A DNA stretch of 37,722 nt from an uncultured Verrucomicrobiota bacterium (GTDB lineage Bacteria > Verrucomicrobiota > Verrucomicrobiia > Opitutales > Intestinicryptomonadaceae). The stretch spans positions 1 through 37,722 of the forward strand of contig CASEFZ010000016.1 in the NCBI GenBank assembly GCA_949287395.1. The letters are read 5' to 3'. The notes below the pieces were generated by a model that did not search any database, was not told the origin of the DNA, and saw only the letters and a list, made by a program, of their open reading frames with translations. Position 1 is the stretch's first letter; every line of letters starts with the position of its first letter. Below, one piece after another: positions 28,301 through 35,464 of this stretch. The translations under genes were made by a program, and so were the position numbers.

Positions 28301-28958
28301 AATATTTGCAGACCCGTCCGACGCCCCCTTTACCGGAATATTCGACGTGTCGGCGGTTGCGGATTCTCAAGGCAACAACATATCGCACCTGGCGCAATTT
28401 GCGACATTCAAGGCGAGCCTCGGCAGCAGAGGCGGAGGATCCATCAGAATAATAGACGAAGATTCAGCAGCCGGGGCAACGGCCTCCGCCGCAAGCACAG
28501 CGCTAAAGCTTGCAGGGGGAATTTTTGGCGGCAAAGTAAAGGAATTGGGAGGGCTGGGAGAACTTGTGGGAATGTTTACGCTGATTGAATATTCGTCAAT
28601 ATCGGCGGCGATGTCCAGAACGCAGGACAACTACGATTTTTCAATAGACAAGGCGCTTGTGATGACTCCAAAATTTATGTTGCGCACAACAAATGGGAAA
28701 ATCTTTTTCGACCCAAACCTGCACTTTACAGATATGCGCATGGACATACCGGTGGAGATCCTGGTATCGGACAAGTCGCTGGCGTCGCTGTTTAAAAAAA
28801 TAAATTATTGCACGGTGGAATCGGACGTAAACGGATACTACAAGGGTCCGAAATTTAGCGTCACGGGAACCGCCTCAAAGCCCGAGAATAACCTGTTGCA
28901 GGTTTTAGTTGGGTCGGAATCTAACTTGAAAATTCCGTTAATAGACATATTTAAGTAG
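25398..28958 (+). CDS. Large AsmA-like (TamB/YhdP-related) envelope protein
   Basis: This 1186-aa protein has an N-terminal membrane anchor (KKLIFVVAGALLAAVVAVVAL) and a very long periplasmic region of beta repeats, the plan of AsmA-clan proteins that bridge the envelope and are implicated in phospholipid transport to the outer membrane. The N-terminal part (LRLGLGSVNVSGLKIPL-like strands, DSAQIKFS) and the C-terminal YDFSIDKALVMTPKFMLRT region, followed by TGTASKPENNLLQVL, fit the clan. A disordered Lys/Ala-rich insert sits at about 110-155, and another charged stretch near 840-880. Start is the ATG at 25398 in a TGATG overlap with the previous stop; a GTG precedes it. It precedes panB by 21 bases. 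Confidence 0.8.
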   Translation: MKKLIFVVAGALLAAVVAVVALSSASLQTAAVSGLLKKEMEGAELKKIRLGLGSVNVSGLKIPLNGGGELYVDSAQIKFSAIALLSKEIDIESAVIDGARLDLTAAKPDGGIPKDPATSNAGVAKKNEPPQKEASKASAANGTTLPDKSANLAKADKKDANILEQLKKWSLRIGSFKANLAVGLANKKNFQLGLDCGNIKVGRNITANSGRALLECESEIFKNGKLSAQADISKPSDRVELRLSAKYGAKQLFAAKGLLESDMSAGEFEASSDFKSSDIEELANLLETFPAFNSKLYAKATFADFAKKCDFRVAMQNSVPQYKLLPKAKNIGVNADISASKDGNIFRLGKLDLYVSESGTNILSAQASRTFEFCADNFTGEVSEGEVARVRIGNLNPGLLDGLSEGMEFSGEPLSGEFSVGLGKGNSLSIRTLKAFNAVNFSARENGKALVEKLNASVDADAKIGPNSKISCRLDADIFGNSAGKINLKTDADIENGKGIFRAKLDGELKPLLEKFGERGLSALSGMRVFAETETAYANNRLKIEKFAVSIKDTKNLEILNVLLEQPLEAGLSPFKCEPAAGKIFTVKSSEIPFSILKPFVSGVDAESIKANISISAKGQGAPFEAQGDAAAKRICVENKGEKLFRDIDIFGKFSCLLDLKSAALETKISEAVISDSGTPIATLSGSINTAGAALKNADINASVSLPRLLAQPALRGKVNILAGLAEIKASAGGNSVQTRTKISSLKIGSLEATLDTVELGADILLARDINEADFSKLDIDATLKTRSSNGASDLRAKIGIGENINAQIDAPVLSAEDISAFAGLASGESDLQGDIIDQARENAKEEILTGRRKIVRPKAPSEKKLDTAQNKQDSIARRDAKAVWDFGRNLTASAKLGKFLSSGRTVFEKFSATLEVSPSALNLKNASMFLYGASVSADLCAKFDSKNPAPYSVRNAKISAKGIDISQIFADPSDAPFTGIFDVSAVADSQGNNISHLAQFATFKASLGSRGGGSIRIIDEDSAAGATASAASTALKLAGGIFGGKVKELGGLGELVGMFTLIEYSSISAAMSRTQDNYDFSIDKALVMTPKFMLRTTNGKIFFDPNLHFTDMRMDIPVEILVSDKSLASLFKKINYCTVESDVNGYYKGPKFSVTGTASKPENNLLQVLVGSESNLKIPLIDIFK

Positions 28959-28979
28959 GTCAAAAAATAGGGTTGTGAA

Positions 28980-29756
28980 ATGAAAGTTACAACGAAATGC
29001 ATTCGCAAAAAAAAGGGCGTTGAAAAGATATCAATGATAACCGCCTACGACGCGATGTTTGCGCGCCTGGCGGACGAAGCCGGCGTGGACATAATTTTGG
29101 TGGGAGACTCTCTCGGGAACACGATACTCGGATTTGAATCAACCGTGCCGGTGACACTTGAGATGATGGCGCACCATGTCCGGGCGGTTGCAAGGGCAAA
29201 CACAAATGCAATGGTTGTTGCGGACATGCCCTTTGCGGTGGCGCACAAGAGCTTCGACACAGTTTTGGACGCGTGCGCAGAGCTTGTGAGATCCGGGGCG
29301 CAGGCGGTAAAAATTGAGGGAGGCGCAAAAATGGCCGAAAAGATAGGCTGCCTTGTGGAAGCGGGCGTGGCGGTAATGGGGCACATAGGCCTTGAACCCC
29401 AACAGGTTTTGAAGCTTGGCGGATACAGAAAATTTGGGAAGACTCCCGAAGAGAGGCAAAAGCTTTTGAAAGACGCCGCCGAGCTTCAAAAAGCGGGCGT
29501 GTTTTCAATAATAGCGGAAATGTGCGACGCCGAGGCTGCAAAAGAGCTTTCCGCATCTGTGGACGTTCCGGTAATAGGCATAGGCTCGGGGCCGGATTGC
29601 GACGGGCAAGTGCTGGTGTTTGCCGACGCACTTGGGCTTACGCAAACTCCCCCGTCGTTTGTCAAGCGCTACGCGGATTTGCGAGCTGCGGTTATAGGCG
29701 CCTATTCAAATTTCGTATCAGACATAAAAAACGGAATTTTTCCGGAAAGAAAATAG
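28980..29756 (+). CDS. panB: 3-methyl-2-oxobutanoate hydroxymethyltransferase
   Basis: PanB (258 aa) adds a hydroxymethyl group from methylenetetrahydrofolate to alpha-ketoisovalerate, giving ketopantoate for pantothenate and CoA synthesis, in the cytoplasm. Metal-binding Asp43 (VGDSLG) and Asp82 (VADMPF), Lys111 (VKIEGG) and the GHIGLEPQQ and IGIGSGPDCDGQ motifs are all present. Length is normal. panC and panD are not nearby. It sits between the AsmA-like and SET-domain genes, probably in the same transcript. Confidence 0.97.
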   Translation: MKVTTKCIRKKKGVEKISMITAYDAMFARLADEAGVDIILVGDSLGNTILGFESTVPVTLEMMAHHVRAVARANTNAMVVADMPFAVAHKSFDTVLDACAELVRSGAQAVKIEGGAKMAEKIGCLVEAGVAVMGHIGLEPQQVLKLGGYRKFGKTPEERQKLLKDAAELQKAGVFSIIAEMCDAEAAKELSASVDVPVIGIGSGPDCDGQVLVFADALGLTQTPPSFVKRYADLRAAVIGAYSNFVSDIKNGIFPERK

Positions 29757-29765
29757 TTTTTCAGA

Positions 29766-30266
29766 ATGTCCGGCGCAAAAGGTAAAAAATACGTCGTCAA
29801 GCCTTCAAAAATCCACGGAATGGGGGTTTTTGCGGCAATGCCCATATCTAAGGGCGAAAGGATTATAGAATATCTTGGCGAAAAAATAGACAAAGAGGAG
29901 TCCAACAGGCGCGGCCTTAAGTACGAGGAAGATTCCCAAAAAAACGGGTCGGGCGCCGTCTACATATTTGAGCTGGACGACAATTTTGACATAGACGGAA
30001 ATTTTGACTACAATGACGCAAAATACATAAACCACGCATGCCGCACCAACAGCGAGGCCGTGTGCGAAGACGGCTCAATTTGGATTTACGCTACAAAAGA
30101 CATACAAGAGGGTGAGGAGATTCTGTATAATTACGGCTATGCCCTCGAACATTTTTTGGACCACCCATGCAAGTGCGGTTTTCCCGAATGCGTTGGATAT
30201 ATAGTTTCCGTTGAGGACAGGCCGCGCCTGCGCAAAATGCTGCGGGGCAGAAAAAGAAGAAAATAA
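29766..30266 (+). CDS. SET-domain lysine methyltransferase-like protein with post-SET zinc site
   Basis: This 166-aa protein consists of a compact SET domain. It has the N-terminal SKIHGMGVFAAMPISKGERI (14-33, SAM-binding), YINHACRTN (87-95, the N-H motif) and EEILYNYGY (117-125, catalytic tyrosine region). A post-SET motif CKCGFPEC has Cys135, Cys137 and Cys142, which with Cys92 can form the zinc site seen in eukaryotic post-SET enzymes. A basic tail (RGRKRRK) ends the protein and could bind nucleic acid. SET proteins occur in Chlamydiae and other PVC bacteria, where some methylate histone-like or ribosomal proteins. The target here is unknown. It starts 9 bases after panB. Fold assignment is strong. 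Confidence 0.9.
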   Translation: MSGAKGKKYVVKPSKIHGMGVFAAMPISKGERIIEYLGEKIDKEESNRRGLKYEEDSQKNGSGAVYIFELDDNFDIDGNFDYNDAKYINHACRTNSEAVCEDGSIWIYATKDIQEGEEILYNYGYALEHFLDHPCKCGFPECVGYIVSVEDRPRLRKMLRGRKRRK

Positions 30267-30309
30267 TTGCCTAAATTGGGCATTTGCTGCAGTATGGCGG
30301 CAGTTGCGC

Positions 30310-31557
30310 ATGGGACTACGTTTGACAGGTGTGGTGGCTGTTGCGGCGGCACTTGCCGCCGACTGTTGTGTTTTGTGCGCGGCGTTTAAGGTGCATGAAG
30401 TCCAGTATTCCGATTTGGGGGGCTTCGACTACAGAATTTTCAACAATGCGGCAGGAGTGCCGATCTTCTCAAGAGAACCGCTGTGGGAACAATCGCCGCT
30501 AAGCTTGTTGTACAGGCTGGGAACCACTTTCGAGCAGACGAAATCTCAAAAATTGTCGCGTTATTCGGCGTACGTGACCGACAGAATATTCGGGGTGCGT
30601 TCTGAGCTGTTTAAAATAGAGGAAGACAACGGAAAAATTTCCGAGATACAAATAGTATTCTTCAACAAGGGTGACTCCGTTGACGAGCGATGGGATTACA
30701 AAGACACGCGCACAATGCAAGTGCAGGAAAAGGCCATAACCGACGCCCTTACCGATCTTTTTGGCAAATATGAGAACACGAGAATGGGCAGTGGCAGAAA
30801 TTCTGAAAAAGCCAGGCTTTGGAAGGGCGCCGGTTGCGAATTTCTGCTGGCCGCCCGAAACCGCGAATACATAACTTTAAACATACGCCCTGAAGGCTGG
30901 GTTGGGGAGAAAAAAGAGGATGAATCTCCGGAGCGTGTGACAATGCAGATGGGCTGGGACAAAAATGTCGAAAAAAACTCAAACGGAGACGTGTGGATAA
31001 AGAACATGCCCATGGTAAACCAGGGCAACAAGGGATACTGCATGCCGGCAACCATAGAAAGGTGCATTCTCTATTACGGAGTGCACGACATAGACATGCA
31101 CCGCATAGCCGCCGCGGTGAACACTGCTGACGGAGGCGGGACAAAATTGCCCTCTGCAATAGCCAACACAAGAAAGATAATTTCCCCGAACAACCTGCGC
31201 ATAGATATGTCGCAATTTACATTCCCCAAAATACGCAAATATATAGACATGGGCGTTCCAATGTGCTGGTGCCTTTTCTATCTGCCGGAATTTCGCGACA
31301 GATTGCGCGAAACCGCCATGCTGCGCGATGTGGGCGATTTTGAAAAATGGGTTAAGCAATCGAGAAAAATGCCCGTATTAAAGGCCAAAAGCGATACATT
31401 CAATACCGGCCATGTCTGCAACATAGTGGGATACAATTCCACCACGCAGGAAATAGCCATTTCCAATTCATGGGGCGAAGCCCACGAGATAGAATGGGTG
31501 CGTTTCAAAGACGCGCGCGCGGTTTCGCTTAGCCTATTTGCGATACGCCCTAACTGA
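30310..31557 (+). CDS. Exported papain-like cysteine peptidase (C39-like/C1-like clan CA)
   Basis: This 415-aa protein has a signal peptide (residues 1-25, MGLRLTGVVAVAAALA start). An N-terminal region of about 200 residues of unknown fold follows, then a C-terminal peptidase domain with the clan CA order: Gln238 (oxyanion) and Cys244 in NQGNKGYCMPATIER, His368 in NTGHVCNIVGYN, and Asn386 in ISNSWGE. The Q-C-H-N set is complete. The N-terminal part may be an inhibitory or substrate-recognition domain. I chose the ATG at 30310; an upstream extension to 30211 would overlap the SET gene and lack a signal peptide at its start. It ends 8 bases before a large lipoprotein gene, suggesting a shared function. 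Confidence 0.82.
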   Translation: MGLRLTGVVAVAAALAADCCVLCAAFKVHEVQYSDLGGFDYRIFNNAAGVPIFSREPLWEQSPLSLLYRLGTTFEQTKSQKLSRYSAYVTDRIFGVRSELFKIEEDNGKISEIQIVFFNKGDSVDERWDYKDTRTMQVQEKAITDALTDLFGKYENTRMGSGRNSEKARLWKGAGCEFLLAARNREYITLNIRPEGWVGEKKEDESPERVTMQMGWDKNVEKNSNGDVWIKNMPMVNQGNKGYCMPATIERCILYYGVHDIDMHRIAAAVNTADGGGTKLPSAIANTRKIISPNNLRIDMSQFTFPKIRKYIDMGVPMCWCLFYLPEFRDRLRETAMLRDVGDFEKWVKQSRKMPVLKAKSDTFNTGHVCNIVGYNSTTQEIAISNSWGEAHEIEWVRFKDARAVSLSLFAIRPN

Positions 31558-31565
31558 AATTTTTT

Positions 31566-34154
31566 ATGATGAGACGCATTTTTACAATATCTACCGCCCT
31601 GCCCCTTATTTTTTTTATCTCGGCGTGTTTTAGCCCGGAAGGCAACAATAGGACGGAGGCACCCGGGGAAGACCAACCAGCCTTTCCGAATAAGCCGTGT
31701 TTTTCTGGAATATACCCTCATCTTGCCATGTGGAACAACGAGGACGAGTGCGGAACCGGCGCCCTGGCAGTTTGGAACGACAAGCTTTGGGCCATAACTT
31801 ACGGACCGCACTGCGACAAATATTCGAGCGACAAGCTCTACGAAATTGACGAAAACCTGAATGCGGTTATCAGGAAGGAAAGCGTTGGAGGAACCCACGC
31901 GAACAGGCTTATACACCCGGAATCGGAACAGCTATTTATAGGTTGCTATGCAGTGGACAAATCCGGAAATGTGAGGGTGATTTCCAGGGAAGATATGCAT
32001 GGGCGCCTCACGGGAACGGCAAGATCTCCTTGGGACGCAAAAAACAAAGTTTTTTTCGCAACAATGGAGGAGGGGCTTTACGAAGTTGATGTGAACAACT
32101 TGGCGGTAAAAACCCTAATACGCGACGGCAACCTTGCGCCGCTTCCGGAAAAGCTCGGGCCCGACGGCAAGCCGCTTAAGCTCCCAAAGGTGTCAAAGCT
32201 GCACGGATACCACGGGAAAGGCTTCAACTCGGATTCGGAAAAACTCTATTACTCGAACAACGGAATACGCGGCAAGAAAGCGCTAAAAGACCCGACTATA
32301 AAATCAGGAGCGCTTGCCGAATACAAGCTTGGCGATGAAGATTGGTCGCAAATACGGGCAATGCAGTTCACCGATATTGCCACGCGCGACGGTATTTACG
32401 GCAACTTAAATCCGGATTCAAACCCGATTTGGGCGCTTGGCTTTGATGCGAAATCTGTGGTTTTGATGTCAAAACAAAACGGCAAGTGGTCCACTTTCAG
32501 GCTTCCCAAGGCAAGCCATTCATACGACGGCGCCCATGGCTGGAACACTGAATGGCCGAGAATAAGAGACATTGGGGAAGAAAAACTGCTAATGACAATG
32601 CACGGCGCCTTCTGGGAAATTCCCCGCAATTTCGGGATATCGAACGCATCGGGTATAAGAATGCTATCAAATTATTTGAAAGTTGTGGGAGACTTTTGCG
32701 AATGGAGAGGAAAACTTGTCTTGGGATGTGACGATTCCGCAAAAAATGAATTTTTAAACAAGAGAGATCTGAAATCTAAAAACGGCGCCGCCGGGCAGTC
32801 GAATTCAAACCTCGTATTCATGGATAAGGGGGATATCCATAAATTAGGGCCGAAACTTGGAAGGGGAAACCTGTTCTTGAGGGAGGACGCAAAGGCCGGA
32901 CAGCAGTCGGACCCCATGTTAATTGGCGGGTTCTCGAAGAAGATAATGGCGGTAAATTCCGACGACAGCGCCGTCAGGCTGCAACTGGACTTTTTCGACA
33001 GGAAACTTGATAAAAGCCTCTTTCGTACCACACTGACTTTTAACAAAAATTCCGAGGGAAAAAACTTTGCCAATTTGGATAATCTCACATTCGGGCAGCA
33101 GTTTGAATGGGTAAGAGTTACGCCGCTTTCAGATGCAAAAAATTTGACTGTCCACTTTGAACTGTCAGATGGCGACATCAGGCCGAAAGCTCCGTCCAAA
33201 ATCTTTAATGGTATTGCGCAGATGTCGGACAGGCCCGCAGATGGCGCCAAAAAGGTTCCCTCATGCGTCGCATTAATGCTCTCGCTGGGTGGGAACAAGC
33301 GCATTGTTGGAATGTCGGCAAAGAACCTAAATGAAGACGGAAATGTTGAAGATATAGGCAACTATTCCCTCAACTGGAAGGCGGAGCTAAAAAAAGCCAA
33401 CCTCTCAAATGACGACGCCGAACTTGTAAAGTCTACCTCTTTCCAGCCGAAATCCGTTTCTTTTGAAAAAGACAGCGTGCTTGTTATAGAAAATGGGAAA
33501 CGCTTCAGATTGCCGGTCAACGGAAACATGGAAACATTCAAAATTGCCTCGCCATTTGGATTTCCGCGAACGGCAAGAGAGGTGGTCACAGAAAGGGACA
33601 TTTTTAATTGCGGCGGAATTTTTTATGAACTACCGGCAATGAACGCGTTCGGATTCTCAAGAATACGCCCTATAAGTTCGCATAATTTTGACATTTTCGA
33701 CTACTGCTCGTACAGAGGACTGCTCTTAATTAGCGGTATAAAAACAGACGAAGGAAGCGCAGAGCATCCGGAGAATCCTCATATAGTAACTTCGGAAGAC
33801 AAGAAATTCTCCATTTGGGCGGGAAGTGTAGACGATCTCTGGAAGCTTGGCAAGTGTGTGGGACGTGGCTCGGTATGGTTTGAAGAGGAAGTTGCCGATG
33901 GCCAATATTCCGATCCCATGCTAATATGCGGATTCGATAAAAAAACGCTTCTGCTAAGTTCAAAATCAAAGGTGTCAGTAACGATGGAGCTGGACATAGA
34001 CGGAACAGGTTTGTGGTTAAAATATAAAACCTTCGATATCCAGCCGGGGAAACCTATGACAGTAAAACTTGACCAAACGTGCAGCGCATATTGGGCAAGA
34101 TTCAAGCTCTCCGGCTATTCAGAAAATATGACCGCCACCTTAATATTTGATTAG
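31566..34154 (+). CDS. Large lipoprotein with duplicated module, function unknown
   Basis: This 862-aa protein has a lipobox FFISAC with Cys21, so it is probably anchored as a lipoprotein. The rest is rich in Trp, Tyr, Gly and Asp strands (for example LAVWNDKLWAITYGP and KLYEIDENLNAV) typical of beta-propeller-like secreted proteins. By hand alignment residues about 296-475 and 635-810 are duplicates sharing FWEIP/FYELP, KLGxxxGRG, GQxSDPMLIxGF and KK elements. No catalytic motif was recognised and I cannot name the family. It starts 8 bases after the peptidase gene (ATG-ATG, no Shine-Dalgarno) and ends the operon at a terminator. It may be substrate, partner or carbohydrate-binding protein for the peptidase. 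Confidence 0.75.
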   Translation: MMRRIFTISTALPLIFFISACFSPEGNNRTEAPGEDQPAFPNKPCFSGIYPHLAMWNNEDECGTGALAVWNDKLWAITYGPHCDKYSSDKLYEIDENLNAVIRKESVGGTHANRLIHPESEQLFIGCYAVDKSGNVRVISREDMHGRLTGTARSPWDAKNKVFFATMEEGLYEVDVNNLAVKTLIRDGNLAPLPEKLGPDGKPLKLPKVSKLHGYHGKGFNSDSEKLYYSNNGIRGKKALKDPTIKSGALAEYKLGDEDWSQIRAMQFTDIATRDGIYGNLNPDSNPIWALGFDAKSVVLMSKQNGKWSTFRLPKASHSYDGAHGWNTEWPRIRDIGEEKLLMTMHGAFWEIPRNFGISNASGIRMLSNYLKVVGDFCEWRGKLVLGCDDSAKNEFLNKRDLKSKNGAAGQSNSNLVFMDKGDIHKLGPKLGRGNLFLREDAKAGQQSDPMLIGGFSKKIMAVNSDDSAVRLQLDFFDRKLDKSLFRTTLTFNKNSEGKNFANLDNLTFGQQFEWVRVTPLSDAKNLTVHFELSDGDIRPKAPSKIFNGIAQMSDRPADGAKKVPSCVALMLSLGGNKRIVGMSAKNLNEDGNVEDIGNYSLNWKAELKKANLSNDDAELVKSTSFQPKSVSFEKDSVLVIENGKRFRLPVNGNMETFKIASPFGFPRTAREVVTERDIFNCGGIFYELPAMNAFGFSRIRPISSHNFDIFDYCSYRGLLLISGIKTDEGSAEHPENPHIVTSEDKKFSIWAGSVDDLWKLGKCVGRGSVWFEEEVADGQYSDPMLICGFDKKTLLLSSKSKVSVTMELDIDGTGLWLKYKTFDIQPGKPMTVKLDQTCSAYWARFKLSGYSENMTATLIFD
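32451..33995 (+). repeat. Two-copy protein-level repeat inside the lipoprotein gene
   Basis: Copy 1 spans about 32451-32990 and copy 2 about 33468-33995. Each encodes about 178 residues with the same order of motifs: SVxLxxxNGK, FRLP, F[WY]E[IL]P, a [CS]xxRGxL[VL] strand, KLGxxxGRG, and GQxSDPMLIxGFxKK. The copies are diverged at DNA level, so this is an old duplication. Confidence 0.7.
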
Positions 34155-34190
34155 CCAAACGAAATTATGCGCCCAACATAATGGGCAAAA

Positions 34191-34223
34191 AACCTCCATA
34201 AGAAAACTGATGGAGGTTTTTTT
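34191..34223 (+). terminator. Intrinsic terminator of the dsbD-to-lipoprotein run
   Basis: A 9-bp perfect stem (34191-34199, AACCTCCAT, with 34210-34218, ATGGAGGTT) with a 10-base loop leads into a run of seven T residues (34217-34223). It lies 37 bases after the lipoprotein stop. Confidence 0.9.
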
Positions 34224-34417
34224 GATCTAACCAAATATTTACCCAATGGCAACTGAAACCAATTGCCCCCAGTAAAAAGGCTAAAAAAATATCCAGTTCC
34301 GACAAGTTTTGTAAAATGCCCAAACTGCAAACCACACACGGGCGCGTCTTCGTATAAATCCGAATTATTGGCCTGTTGTGGCATCATCCCCCGCCAATTG
34401 AAGCAAAAACTACAAAC
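34224..34417. other. Short region between convergent terminators, with a doubtful zinc-ribbon-like frame
   Basis: A 60-codon frame from a TTG at 34263 to 34445 encodes FVKCPNCKPHTG, then LLACCG about 20 residues later, spaced like a zinc ribbon. It has no Shine-Dalgarno, a rare start codon, and runs through the terminator of the opposite gene. I treat it as probably non-coding or a remnant. Confidence 0.2.
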
Positions 34418-34443
34418 AAAAAAGCCCCTCAACCGAGGGGCTT
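34418..34443 (-). terminator. Intrinsic terminator of the exported-protein gene
   Basis: On the minus strand a 9-bp stem (34443-34435 with 34430-34422, AAGCCCCTC/GAGGGGCTT) closes a GGTT loop and continues into T residues down to 34418. It lies 28 bases after the gene's stop. Confidence 0.92.
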
Positions 34444-34471
34444 AAAAAGGATACTTCCCAAACTATCGGTA

Positions 34472-35185
34472 CTACCTATTTGGAGTGGAAACCACAGTGT
34501 TGTCGGGTGTTACGTTGGCGGACACAGCCTCCTGCCTAGAAGTTGGAGTCAAGCTTTTGATAGTAGCCAACAACTCCGGAGTCCTGTGAGCAAACGCCGC
34601 ATCACCCACATTTCCCACAACATTGCCGGCCGGATCAATAGCCATGGATATGGGAGTCGGAGCAGAAGCGTTGCCTCTCGGGTCTGTTACAACCAAGCTT
34701 CCTGTCGTGTTCACGCCACCATCAGCCCTTACTTCGGACCTGGTGTTCAAAGCATAACCGTAACCATTGAGGTTCAAATTGCCATTGAGAAGAACCGCGC
34801 GAGTATTGTTCTGGTTTACCTCGTCAAGTTTGAAATTAGACGAGAACTGACCCTGAGCGGGAGAATTTGGATTCGCAAGGCTAACCCTTGCCGCGCTCAA
34901 AGCGGAATTCATCGCCGCCAAGTGAAGATTATTGACGCCGGACCCCGCAACCGTACGGCGGAAAAACTCTTCAAGAGCATCCCTAGAAGTAAGAGCCAAA
35001 TCGCTAGCATTACCGGAATGGGTAATCAAAGTCGAAGCCCCTTCCCTCGTTACATTTACTCCTGTAGGAGCGGCCGCCTGCTGAGGCTGCTGAGCCGCCT
35101 GCTGGGGAGCTGGAGCCGTCTGAGCAAAAAGCGCCCCCGCGGCAAGAACTGTTGCTATAGATGCTAAAAACTTGAGAGTTTTCAT
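34472..35185 (-). CDS. Exported protein of unknown function, Pro/Ala/Gln-rich N-terminus
   Basis: This is a 237-aa protein with a signal peptide (MKTLKFLASIATVLAAGALF, cleavage near ALFA). An Ala/Gln/Pro-rich linker (about 22-42) is followed by a domain rich in Asn, Ala, Ser and Val (NLHLAAMNSALSAARVSLAN; GNLNLNGYGYALNTRSE; IDPAGNVVGNVGDAAF). It has no cysteine and no recognisable catalytic motif. The ATG at 35185 follows AAAAGGA by about 9 bases; the longer frame to 35245 would put the signal peptide internal. It is monocistronic, with its own promoter, an AT-rich upstream repeat and a strong terminator, which suggests substantial independent expression. Function not recognised; a secreted or surface structural role is only a guess. 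Confidence 0.8.
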   Translation of the reverse strand: MKTLKFLASIATVLAAGALFAQTAPAPQQAAQQPQQAAAPTGVNVTREGASTLITHSGNASDLALTSRDALEEFFRRTVAGSGVNNLHLAAMNSALSAARVSLANPNSPAQGQFSSNFKLDEVNQNNTRAVLLNGNLNLNGYGYALNTRSEVRADGGVNTTGSLVVTDPRGNASAPTPISMAIDPAGNVVGNVGDAAFAHRTPELLATIKSLTPTSRQEAVSANVTPDNTVVSTPNR

Positions 35186-35243
35186 AGTTAGATATCCTTT
35201 TGATTTAGTTTGGGCAACATCCCATTTCTGAATTGTTGAGTGC

Positions 35244-35271
35244 ACTCTACATGCTAATCGCCAAAATACAA
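35244..35271 (-). promoter_or_regulatory. Candidate promoter of the exported-protein gene
   Basis: On the minus strand TTGTAT (35271-35266) and TAGAGT (35249-35244) are 16 bases apart, matching consensus at 3/6 and 4/6. The leader would be about 50 bases. An A/T-rich tandem repeat lies directly upstream and could act as an UP-type element. Confidence 0.35.
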
Positions 35272-35281
35272 GTTTTTTTTA

Positions 35282-35301
35282 CACTTATTTTCACTTATTT
35301 T
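35282..35301. repeat. Perfect 10-bp tandem repeat upstream of the exported-protein promoter
   Basis: CACTTATTTT occurs twice without a gap (35282-35291 and 35292-35301). The unit equals about one helical turn and lies 11 bases upstream of the candidate -35 box of the leftward gene. It could be an UP element or a regulator site. Confidence 0.5.
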
Positions 35302-35400
35302 TTCTTCGCAGATACGGGAAATATTTTGCTAAAAAGTGCGATTGTGGAAAATTTGTTTTGCGTTGGGTGTAAAAAAATGTTTCCATTCCACGATGCACAA

Positions 35401-35458
35401 GCGTATCTCCAAATAGCCGCCAAGGGGTTGGCGGTGCTTTGCTGATAGCCAAATACGC
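35401..35458 (+). promoter_or_regulatory. Structured leader just upstream of the 616-residue protein
   Basis: An outer stem pairs GCGTAT (35401-35406) with ATACGC (35453-35458). Inside it a 7-bp hairpin pairs CCGCCAA (35417-35423) with TTGGCGG (35428-35434) around a GGGG loop. The structure ends six bases before the ATG at 35465, where no Shine-Dalgarno is visible. A further 6-bp pairing (35344-35349 with 35386-35391) lies upstream. This could control translation of the gene. Confidence 0.4.
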
Positions 35459-35464
35459 AATATT

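Noticed and set aside
25408..28630. Long minus-strand frames opposite the AsmA-like gene (up to about 430 codons)
   Set aside because: They mirror the codon pattern of the AsmA-like gene, lack start signals and show Ser/Ala/Phe-rich composition typical of antisense frames.
30211..30309. Longer start for the papain-like protease
   Set aside because: It overlaps the SET gene and would bury the signal peptide that begins at 30310.
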